Source: JAWSVE01 sp050789445
GTDB taxonomy: Bacteria > Pseudomonadota > Gammaproteobacteria > Pseudomonadales > Cellvibrionaceae
Direction of reading: 5' to 3'
Assembly: GCA_050789445.1 (NCBI GenBank)
Contig: JAILXR010000001.1
Span: 3,348,001-3,412,000 of the forward strand
Length of the DNA: 64,000 nucleotides
Shown: positions 1 through 7,137 of the stretch, in pieces
Layout of the letters: each line of letters opens with the position of its first letter
How positions within the stretch are numbered: position 1 is the stretch's first letter
Program-made: the position numbers and the translations under genes
The notes under the pieces: generated by a model
What the model was told of the DNA's origin: nothing
The model's input: only the letters and a program-made list of their open reading frames with translations
The model's database searches: none

Positions 1-186
1 GTTGCTTTGTTAACAGCTAATATCAATAAGTTACAAGGCCATTTTGCCAGTCATAAACACGATCATCATTCTCGTAGAGGGTTGATCCGAATGGTAAATC
101 AGCGTCGTAAGTTACTTGATTACTTGAAAGGTAAAGATCTAAAACGCTACGCAGATTTAATCCAAAAATTAGGATTGCGTCGCTAG
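1..186 (+). CDS. rpsO: 30S ribosomal protein S15 (C-terminal part, cut by window start)
   Basis: Frame 1 from the first base reads through to a TAG at 184-186 and gives the last 61 residues of S15, including the family signature around GHFASHKHDHHSRRGL and the terminal KYLxxLGLR-type end (YADLIQKLGLRR). S15 is a primary 16S rRNA-binding protein of the small-subunit platform. The gene is followed by a terminator hairpin and then pnp, the classical rpsO-pnp order of gammaproteobacteria. The N-terminus lies before the window. Confidence 0.97.
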   Translation, partial: VALLTANINKLQGHFASHKHDHHSRRGLIRMVNQRRKLLDYLKGKDLKRYADLIQKLGLRR

Positions 187-194
187 AAAAAACC

Positions 195-219
195 AAGGGG
201 TTCGTAATGCGAGCCCCTT
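195..219 (+). terminator. rpsO terminator hairpin
   Basis: An AAGGGGTTCG arm pairs with CGAGCCCCTT (one G-U pair) across a 5-base loop and runs into a T-rich stretch (TTTGTTT). It starts 8 bases after the rpsO stop. In enterobacteria a leaky terminator at this place lets some transcription continue into pnp; that role here is inference. Confidence 0.8.
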
Positions 220-457
220 TGTTTATCTGTCTTTTGGTCAGTATCAATTAATAAAAATAACTGCATAAGTTATCTGGAAAATTGAGTGCAGCTGGATATT
301 AATTTAAGTGTTAACTAGCTGAGTTAGCGGTGAATGCTACTACAAAGTATTTAGTTGTTTTGCGAGTTAAGTGTTGATAGAAAATACACTGAAATTCTGA
401 TCAACAATGCCATGCAAAGCAGAGAAGAAACAAACAAAAAATGAAAAGGATAAAATT

Positions 458-2599
458 GTGAACCCCGTAATTAAAAAATTTCAATACGGTGATCAAACTG
501 TCACCATCGAGACCGGACGTATAGCTCGTCAAGCTACTGGATCAGCGCTAGTTACTGTTGGAGAAACCTCTGTACTTTGTACTGTTGTTGGTGCAAAAGA
601 AGAAAAACCTGGGCAGGGATTTTTTCCTTTGTCAGTCCATTATCAAGAAAAAGCATATGCAGCAGGAAAGATTCCTGGTGGTTTTTTCAAGCGTGAGGGG
701 CGTCCAACAGAGAAGGAAACATTAACTTCTCGATTAATCGATCGTCCTATCCGACCATTGTTTCCAAATGGTTATATGAATGAAGTGCAAGTTGTTTGTA
801 CTGTTATGTCTACGTCAAAAACTATTGATCCTGACATTCCCGCACTGATTGGTACTTCTGCAGCACTAGCTGTTTCAGGTATTCCATTTAATGGTCCAAT
901 CGGCGCAGCTCGAGTTGGCTTTACATCAGACAGTGGCTACGTATTAAATCCATCATATAAAGCGTTAGAAACTAGCGAATTAGATATGGTGGTTGCTGGT
1001 ACTCAAGACGCTGTTTTGATGGTTGAGTCTGAGGCAAACGAATTACCAGAAGATATTATGCTAGGTGCGGTTTTGTTTGCTCATCAAGAAATGCAGGTGG
1101 TTATTAAGGCGTGTGAAGAGCTTGCTCGTGATGCTGGAAAACCTCGTTGGGATTGGCAAGCTGAAGTAGAAAATACGGCACTAGTGAACGCTGTTAAGCA
1201 GCAGTTTGAAAATGGTATCGGTGAAGCGTACAGAATCACTGATAAACAAGATCGTTATACTCGATTAGGTGAGCTTCGCTCTCAAGCTGTTGAACAAATC
1301 GCGACAGAAGAAAGTGATTTTTCTTCCGATGATGTGAAAAAAATATTTGCTTCAATTGAGAAAAAATTAGTTCGTGCGCGTGCAGTTGCTGGTGAGCCAA
1401 GAATTGATGGAAGAGATTCAAAAACAGTTCGAGGTATTGATGTTGAAGTTGGAGTTTTACCGAAAACTCATGGCTCGTCATTGTTTACTCGTGGCGAAAC
1501 TCAAGCAATTGTTGTTGCTACTTTGGGATCGGCGCGTGACGCACAAATTATTGATGCGTTAGAAGGCGAGAAGAAAGATAACTTTATGTTGCACTATAAC
1601 TTCCCTCCCTACTCAGTAGGTGAAGCAGGACGTATGGGTGGAACAGGCCGTCGAGAAGTGGGTCATGGTCGATTAGCTCGTCGTGGCGTTGCAGCTGTTA
1701 TGCCAACAGTTGAAGATTTTCCTTATACAATTCGTGTTGTCAGTGAAATTACAGAATCAAATGGCTCAAGCTCAATGGCTTCTGTGTGTGGTTCAAGTTT
1801 GGCAATGATGGATGCAGGTGTTCCATTGAAAGCTCCAGTTGCTGGTATCGCAATGGGTCTTGTCAAAGAAGACAATGGTTTTGCAGTATTGACTGATATC
1901 TTAGGTGACGAAGATCATCTTGGTGATATGGATTTCAAAGTAGCGGGTACAACGAACGGTATTACTGCTTTACAAATGGATATCAAAATCGAAGGAATTA
2001 CCGAAGAAATTATGGAAGCCGCATTAGAGCAAGCTCTACATGCAAGATTACATATTCTTGGTGAAATGAATAAAGTATTGGCAACGGCACGAACTCAAGT
2101 TAATGACAATGCGCCTCGCTTTGAAACTTTGAAAATTGATCCTGATAAAATTAGAGATATTATCGGTAAAGGTGGTGCAACAATTCGTGCGCTAACCGAA
2201 GAAACCGGCGCAACGATTGATATTACCGATGACGGTGTTGTTAAAGTATATTCAGACAATACAGAGTCTCTTAATGCGGCGCTTAATAAAATTGGTGAGA
2301 TTACTGCAGAAGCAGAAATCGGAGCAATTTACGAAGGGACAGTTGTGCGTATCGTAGATTTTGGTGCTTTCATCAACTTCCTGCCAGGTAAAGATGGTCT
2401 TGTTCATATTTCTCAAATTGCAGATGAGCGTGTGAATACGGTCTCTGATTATCTTTCTGAAGGGCAAGTTGTTCGTGTTAAGTGTTTAGATGTGGATAAC
2501 CGTGGTCGAATTAAGTTATCTATTAAAGAAGCAAAGCGTGACGAAGAAGGTAGCTCTGAGCCTGCTGAGCAAGTAGCAGAAACACCTGCCGCCGAGTAA
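458..2599 (+). CDS. pnp: Polyribonucleotide nucleotidyltransferase (PNPase)
   Basis: Phosphorolytic 3'-5' exoribonuclease of the RNA degradosome, cytoplasmic, 713 residues (E. coli 711). Two RNase PH-like domains (about residues 5-215 and 310-540) are followed by a KH domain with IIGKGGATIRAL (about 565-580) and an S1 domain near the end (EGTVVRIVDFGAFINFLPG). An in-frame ATG at 407 would add 17 Lys-rich residues, but family members start at NP(I/V)xKKFQYG. The GTG at 458 has AAAAGGA 7 bases upstream, so I prefer it. About 240 bases lie between the rpsO terminator and this start, where RNase III-type autoregulatory structure would be expected; I cannot confirm it by eye. Confidence 0.97.
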   Translation: MNPVIKKFQYGDQTVTIETGRIARQATGSALVTVGETSVLCTVVGAKEEKPGQGFFPLSVHYQEKAYAAGKIPGGFFKREGRPTEKETLTSRLIDRPIRPLFPNGYMNEVQVVCTVMSTSKTIDPDIPALIGTSAALAVSGIPFNGPIGAARVGFTSDSGYVLNPSYKALETSELDMVVAGTQDAVLMVESEANELPEDIMLGAVLFAHQEMQVVIKACEELARDAGKPRWDWQAEVENTALVNAVKQQFENGIGEAYRITDKQDRYTRLGELRSQAVEQIATEESDFSSDDVKKIFASIEKKLVRARAVAGEPRIDGRDSKTVRGIDVEVGVLPKTHGSSLFTRGETQAIVVATLGSARDAQIIDALEGEKKDNFMLHYNFPPYSVGEAGRMGGTGRREVGHGRLARRGVAAVMPTVEDFPYTIRVVSEITESNGSSSMASVCGSSLAMMDAGVPLKAPVAGIAMGLVKEDNGFAVLTDILGDEDHLGDMDFKVAGTTNGITALQMDIKIEGITEEIMEAALEQALHARLHILGEMNKVLATARTQVNDNAPRFETLKIDPDKIRDIIGKGGATIRALTEETGATIDITDDGVVKVYSDNTESLNAALNKIGEITAEAEIGAIYEGTVVRIVDFGAFINFLPGKDGLVHISQIADERVNTVSDYLSEGQVVRVKCLDVDNRGRIKLSIKEAKRDEEGSSEPAEQVAETPAAE

Positions 2600-2617
2600 A
2601 GAATTTTCTTTACATTG

Positions 2618-2656
2618 AACAATAAAAAACCCGCTAAAAGCGGGTTTTTTATTGTT
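2618..2656. terminator. Bidirectional terminator between pnp and the lipoprotein gene
   Basis: Symmetric hairpin: an A-rich arm plus CCCGCT pairs with AGCGGG plus a T-rich arm, with a short loop. It reads as A-tract/stem/T-tract on both strands, so it can end pnp (plus) and the convergent gene at 2674-3084 (minus). Confidence 0.9.
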
Positions 2657-2673
2657 CGGATAAAAAGTAAAGA

Positions 2674-3084
2674 TTATTTTTTCAATAAATCTTTCGCAGC
2701 ATCTTCAGCTTTAGCTGCTGCTTCTTTGCCTTCTTCCATCATCTCTTCGCCAGCGTCTTTTGCTTTATCCATCGCGTCAGAACCCATGTCTTTTGCGCCG
2801 TCAATTGCTTCAGAGCCTTTTTCTTTTGCACTTTCTAAGGCATCAGCACCTGCTTCTTTTGCACTTTCAACTGCATCACCAGCAGAATCTATCGCTGACT
2901 CAGCAGTTTCTTTAACGCTATTGGCCATGTCGCCAGCTTTATCGCTCATAGATCCGGCCGCATCTTTAGTTGACTCAACCGCGTTATCTAACATATCGCC
3001 TGCGGTTTTTTCATCACTATCGCTACAGCCGGTAACTGATAATAAAACTGTTAAAGCAATTGCACTTGTAGATAAAATTTTCAT
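2674..3084 (-). CDS. Small Ala/Asp/Lys-rich lipoprotein with LEA-like repeats
   Basis: 136 residues. A lipoprotein signal peptide ends in a lipobox LSVTGC with Cys20. Everything after it is a low-complexity amphipathic region rich in A, E, D, K, S and G with no aromatic residues, built of loose repeats such as ESAKEAGADALESAKEKG. The pattern resembles apolipoprotein/LEA-type 11-mer helices and predicts one long coiled or disordered helix in the periplasm. Similar short lipoproteins are common in marine gammaproteobacteria but have no assigned function that I know of. It converges on pnp and shares its terminator. Confidence 0.8.
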   Translation of the reverse strand: MKILSTSAIALTVLLSVTGCSDSDEKTAGDMLDNAVESTKDAAGSMSDKAGDMANSVKETAESAIDSAGDAVESAKEAGADALESAKEKGSEAIDGAKDMGSDAMDKAKDAGEEMMEEGKEAAAKAEDAAKDLLKK

Positions 3085-3519
3085 TGTTGTTCGCTCCCAT
3101 GGTGTTTTAGAGTGGTCTATTTAAAATATTATAATTGTAATCGTCAATGATCAAATGGCTTCTTCGCTTTTTGTGCCAATTAATATTTGATGAGTGTATT
3201 GATTTACCTATTAAAGCATAAGGCTGAGATTGTAAATCATCGTAAAATAGGCATCTGTGAGCTATTGCACACTGAATTACTAATAGCCGTTTTGGGTTAC
3301 TATCTGTCCCTATGATTATGTATTTGAACGGTATAACCGAATATAAAAATATTTGTGCATAGAGACAAACATCCAGCATCTTAGCACGGCGCTAAATTTT
3401 TAAGTGATTTAAATAGGCAGTATATGAATAATTTTTAGTGACTACACTGTCTTGTTTTGAGTGTTTTGTCGCTGTGGTATGGTTTGTAAATGGTTATTTT
3501 TTTAATTGGGAGATATAGG
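3085..3519. other. Intergenic stretch without a supported gene
   Basis: Divergent spacer between the two lipoprotein genes. A 90-codon open frame on the minus strand (3107-3379) has no ribosome binding site and an unconvincing composition, so it is not called. Promoters for both flanking genes must lie here, but no box stands out. Confidence 0.5.
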
Positions 3520-4170
3520 ATGAAATTGAATGTTAAGTTGGGAGTAGCACTTTTGGCCGTTGCCATGATGGGCTGTGAAAGTGCTTACTATAATACGATG
3601 GAAAACTTCGGTGTTCATAAGAGAGATATTTTGGTTGATCGTGTTGTCGATGCAAGAGATGCCCAGCAAGATGCTCAAGAGCAATTTACGTCCGCTTTAG
3701 ATGAGTTTAAAGCAGTGGTGAGTATCGATGGGGGGAAGCTAGAAAAAGCATACAACCGGCTCAACAATGAATATGAAGCGAGCGAAGAATCTGCCGATCT
3801 TATTCGGGAGCGAATTTCTTCCATTGAATCTGTAGCGGGCGCATTGTTTAAAGAGTGGGAGGCGGAATTGAAACAATATTCTAGTGCAAGCCTAAAGCGT
3901 GAGAGCCAATCTCAATTATCAGCAACACGAAGCAAGTATCGCCAGCTACTATCAGTCATGCGTAATGCAGAAAGTCGATTAACACCCGTATTAAACTCTA
4001 TGCGTGATCAGGTTTTGTATTTAAAGCATAACTTAAACGCAAGGGCAATTCAGTCTCTTAAGGGAGAAGTTGTGACGATCAATAGAGATGTTGATAATTT
4101 ATTAGCGGCAATGGAAAAAGCGATTGCTGAGGCGGATGATTTTATTCGTGAGATGAAAGTTGGCTCTTAA
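3520..4170 (+). CDS. DUF2959 family lipoprotein
   Basis: 216 residues from the ATG at 3520, chosen because GGGAG at 3508-3512 sits 7 bases upstream. A longer frame from 3490 has no such site and would bury the signal peptide. The N-terminus is a lipoprotein signal with a lipobox-like AMMGC (Cys19). The rest is charged and almost wholly helical with heptad-like stretches (coiled coil), matching DUF2959 through the ESAYYNTMExxGVHKRDILVxRVxxARDAQ block. Function unknown; an envelope role is inferred from the signal. A bidirectional terminator follows. Confidence 0.85.
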   Translation: MKLNVKLGVALLAVAMMGCESAYYNTMENFGVHKRDILVDRVVDARDAQQDAQEQFTSALDEFKAVVSIDGGKLEKAYNRLNNEYEASEESADLIRERISSIESVAGALFKEWEAELKQYSSASLKRESQSQLSATRSKYRQLLSVMRNAESRLTPVLNSMRDQVLYLKHNLNARAIQSLKGEVVTINRDVDNLLAAMEKAIAEADDFIREMKVGS

Positions 4171-4195
4171 CTTTAGGTGGTACTTGAGGTGATTT

Positions 4196-4227
4196 AATAA
4201 AAAAGCAGCCAAGGCTGCTTTTTTATT
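4196..4227. terminator. Bidirectional terminator
   Basis: AATAAAAAAGCAGCC and GGCTGCTTTTTTATT form a near-perfect hairpin with a tiny loop. It separates the convergent DUF2959 and GlsB-family genes and has T-runs on both strands. Confidence 0.9.
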
Positions 4228-4240
4228 AAGAATTTTTTAG

Positions 4241-4504
4241 CTAATAATACTCTCGGCCAATAATTCTAAAAATTACTAATGAAAAGTAAGCGCCAACCAT
4301 TGCAGACAAAAGGCTTCCTAAATTAATAGTCAATAACTCAAGTGGTTCAGAGCCGCTAAGAAAACCAATCCATCCACCGAAAATCGAACCAGCTATGCCA
4401 ATAATCATCGCAGTAGATATACCGCCGATGTTTTTTCCTGGCATTATTTTGTTAGCGATAGCGCCAGTTATGACTCCAATTAAACCCCAAATAATTACAC
4501 TCAT
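4241..4504 (-). CDS. GlsB/YeaQ/YmgE family small membrane protein
   Basis: 87 residues with three predicted membrane helices and repeated glycines: GLIGVITGAIANKIMPG at the start and GIAGSIFGGWIG in the middle, the pattern of the transglycosylase-associated (GlsB/YeaQ/YmgE) family. These inner-membrane proteins are linked to general stress in several bacteria, but no biochemical activity is established. Single-gene unit between terminators. Confidence 0.85.
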   Translation of the reverse strand: MSVIIWGLIGVITGAIANKIMPGKNIGGISTAMIIGIAGSIFGGWIGFLSGSEPLELLTINLGSLLSAMVGAYFSLVIFRIIGREYY

Positions 4505-4649
4505 TTTTCATCCTACTTTTAAAGCTTTAAAAACATGAACGGAAATCAATAGCCGTCATTTCAGGAAAGATGATGACAAGATTTAATGGTTGATGCGAGA
4601 GTTTAGGTGTAAAACAATGTCAAAACGAAGGATATATAGATAGTTAAAT

Positions 4650-4683
4650 AAAAAGCCCCGTAATAACTTTGATTGGGGCTTTC
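4650..4683 (-). terminator. Terminator of the mscS-family gene
   Basis: On the minus strand AAAGCCCC, a 16-base loop and GGGGCTTTTTATTT lie about 20 bases after the channel stop codon: GC stem followed by a T-rich tail. Confidence 0.8.
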
Positions 4684-4703
4684 TATTTCAAGAGAGTAAT
4701 GCA

Positions 4704-5525
4704 TCAGGAGTCTTTTTGTAGGTGTACATCCATTTGAGGGTAAGGGATTTCAATTCCTAGCTCATCAAAACGATTTTTAATTTTTTCGTTGAGATCAAAT
4801 TTTGTTGGCCAGTAATCCGAGCTTTTGACCCAAGGCCTAAATACAAAATTAATTGATGAGTCAGCTAAGACATCAAGGCCTATCGTTACGTCGCGGCTAG
4901 TTAAAATTCTAGTGTCATTTGCAGCAATAGCCTTAAGTTCATCTTTCACCTGTTGAATGTTCGAGCCATATCCAACACCCACAATTAAATCAATGCGTCT
5001 TTCTTCTTGAGTCGAATAGTTAATGATATTGCTATTCATCAAGGCTGTGTTTGATACGGTAATAGTTTTGTTGTCACCGGTTAAGATAGTTGTGGCAATA
5101 ATTGAAATGTCCGCAACAGTTCCCATGGCGCCAGCAGCTTCAATAAAATCTCCAACTTTGCATGGGCGAAAAAGTATGAGCATGACCCCTGAAGCAAAAT
5201 TTGATAATGAACCCTGAAGCGCTAAACCAATTGCTAAACCTGCAGCACCGACAATCGCTACGAAAGAGGCAGTTTGCACTCCGAGTTGACCAAGGGCTGC
5301 GATGATAACGATGACTAATAAAATATAATACGTTAAATTGCGGACAAAAATGGTAATGGTTTTATCGACGGATCGACTGTTTAGTCCTTTTTCTAATAAT
5401 TTCGTAACCAGTTTAGCTATCCACTTACCAATAATATAAATGGCGAGTGCTAAGGCAATTTTTGCCCCGTAGGTAATAATTAATTCAGGCGCTTGTGCTA
5501 AAAGCTTATCCACATCAAAATCCAT
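4704..5525 (-). CDS. Small-conductance mechanosensitive channel (MscS family)
   Basis: 273 residues, close to E. coli MscS (286). Three N-terminal membrane helices; the third is the Gly/Ala-rich pore helix (AIVGAAGLAIGLALQGSLSN) followed by FASGVMLILFRPCKVGDFIE, the MscS signature. A cytoplasmic beta/alpha vestibule domain follows. The family opens under membrane tension and releases osmolytes on hypo-osmotic shock. Transcribed alone, with its own terminator. Confidence 0.92.
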   Translation of the reverse strand: MDFDVDKLLAQAPELIITYGAKIALALAIYIIGKWIAKLVTKLLEKGLNSRSVDKTITIFVRNLTYYILLVIVIIAALGQLGVQTASFVAIVGAAGLAIGLALQGSLSNFASGVMLILFRPCKVGDFIEAAGAMGTVADISIIATTILTGDNKTITVSNTALMNSNIINYSTQEERRIDLIVGVGYGSNIQQVKDELKAIAANDTRILTSRDVTIGLDVLADSSINFVFRPWVKSSDYWPTKFDLNEKIKNRFDELGIEIPYPQMDVHLQKDS

Positions 5526-5659
5526 AATTTAAAGGCCTCTTTGTTTGTTGGTGAAAGACTGAAGGGCGGATTGTGCTGTCACTAATAGATTTTCGCCAGA
5601 GATTTTATGAGGTATCAGGGATATAAATCTACAATTAAATAACTTTATATCCTATAACA

Positions 5660-5693
5660 AAAAAGCCGAGACAGCATTCTGTCTCGGCTTTTT
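5660..5693 (-). terminator. Terminator of the OmpA-family gene
   Basis: AGCCGAGACA and TGTCTCGGCT form a 10-bp GC-rich stem with a 6-base loop. Reading leftwards it is followed by TTTTTTG. It lies about 80 bases past the stop of the OmpA-like gene. Confidence 0.88.
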
Positions 5694-5772
5694 ATTCTCT
5701 ACTTTTATTTTATGCTGCCGACTATTTTACTATCGGCTCGATTAAATAAAAGTTAAGTATCAGTAATGCGCA

Positions 5773-6918
5773 TTATTTAGCAATTGTTTCAACTGTAGCA
5801 CTGATAACGCCAACTACACGTCGATTGGCGAATCGGCCGTCAACTGTGTTATTAGACGCAATCGGAGACATTTCACCTTTACCAACAGAAGATACTTTAG
5901 ATGATGGGATTCCAAAATCAGAAACAAGTTTGTCAGCGACAGCTTTTGCTCGTTTTTCTGATAGTTGCTGGTTATACGCAGCAGAGCCACGATCATCAGT
6001 ATGACCTTCAACAACAACTTGAGTTTGTGGATACTCTCTCATGAAGTCAGCAACTCTGGCAATTTCACTGCGATAAGAATCGGCAATGTCAGCAGAATTA
6101 GTTGGGAAATTAATCGCTAGACGAATTTCTTTGGTTTCAGAAAGCATGATGTAGCAGCCTTTCGCATCAACTTTTGCGCCAGCAGATGTGTCTGGGCATT
6201 GATCAATGTTATCTGCAACGCCATCGCCATCACTGTCTAAAGTACAGCCGTTTGCATCAACAGGAGTTCCTGATGGTGTATTTGGGCAGCGATCGCGGTT
6301 ATCTAAAACACCATCACCATCTGCATCACCAATTGGGGCAGGAGCTGCTGCAGGAGCTGCAATTACTTTAGGAGTTGATGCTGATTTTTGGCCAAGTAAA
6401 TAGTTTAAGCCTAGTGTTACAGCAAAATCCTTTGTCTCAGTATCCAAGCCAACAAAGGTGCGGGCGTCAGCACGAAGAGACAAGCCTTTAGTTAGATAAT
6501 ATTTTACACCACCACCTAAGTTTAAAAGAGTCTCGTCTACATCATTGGAGCCTTTGGCTTGAAAGTTTGTATCGCCAACACCACCAGCGATATAAGGCTG
6601 TAGGCCCTGTTGATCACCAAAATGATAAAGGCCGTCAAGACGATATTGATCAAAATCAACTTCTACGTTGGTGTTATGAAGGCGAGCATCACCAGTAAGG
6701 TAATTGGCTTCGACTGCCCATGGGCTGTCGAATTGATAACCAAGCCCAAGGCCAGCAAAGCCATGGTTATCTAGATTTCTTTTTTTATCAAAAAAGTAGT
6801 AGCCAATTTGAGGGTTGAGTGTAAAGCCGACATAATCTTCTGCGTGGGCGACAGAAATGGACCCAGCAAGAAAAGCAGCAGTACAGCCTAAAAGTATTTT
6901 GTTAGATGTGTTTTTCAT
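5773..6918 (-). CDS. OmpA-family outer membrane protein with thrombospondin type 3 repeats
   Basis: 381 residues. A Sec signal peptide (cleavage after SVAHA) leads to an 8-stranded barrel (about 25-190, alternating aromatic strands). An Ala/Pro linker and two calcium-binding TSP3-type repeats (DADGDGVLDNRDRCPNTP and DSDGDGVADNIDQCPDTS) come before a C-terminal OmpA peptidoglycan-binding domain (about 260-375) with VVEGHTDDRGSAAYNQQLSEKRA. Such proteins tether the outer membrane to peptidoglycan. The organisation resembles OprF-like porins of marine gammaproteobacteria. A 7-base G run (6990-6996) lies in the putative promoter. Confidence 0.93.
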   Translation of the reverse strand: MKNTSNKILLGCTAAFLAGSISVAHAEDYVGFTLNPQIGYYFFDKKRNLDNHGFAGLGLGYQFDSPWAVEANYLTGDARLHNTNVEVDFDQYRLDGLYHFGDQQGLQPYIAGGVGDTNFQAKGSNDVDETLLNLGGGVKYYLTKGLSLRADARTFVGLDTETKDFAVTLGLNYLLGQKSASTPKVIAAPAAAPAPIGDADGDGVLDNRDRCPNTPSGTPVDANGCTLDSDGDGVADNIDQCPDTSAGAKVDAKGCYIMLSETKEIRLAINFPTNSADIADSYRSEIARVADFMREYPQTQVVVEGHTDDRGSAAYNQQLSEKRAKAVADKLVSDFGIPSSKVSSVGKGEMSPIASNNTVDGRFANRRVVGVISATVETIAK

Positions 6919-7137
6919 TTTTATTCCTCTCTGTTTTTACAATGAACTTCAAGGTCCATTTTTTCTCATGCATTATGCCTGAGTGTAGCGGGGGGGATTG
7001 TAAAACAATGTGAAATAGAATGCTTGTGAAATGGCCAACATTTATGACAACTGGTAGAGAAAATAAAAAAATAGCTAGCGGTTGTCTGTAGAAAATATAA
7101 TTGCTGAGTGGGCATAAATGAGATTGTATGCAACTAA

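Noticed and set aside
1236..1562. Opposite- and other-frame ORFs inside pnp
   Set aside because: Shadows of the pnp reading frame with low-complexity content; the same holds for the other short frames inside dnaG, tsaD, cbrA, the PQQ dehydrogenase and the kinases.
3107..3379. 90-codon minus-strand frame between the two lipoprotein genes
   Set aside because: No ribosome binding site, no recognisable domain, and an AT-rich composition expected by chance; it also occupies the only room for two promoters.
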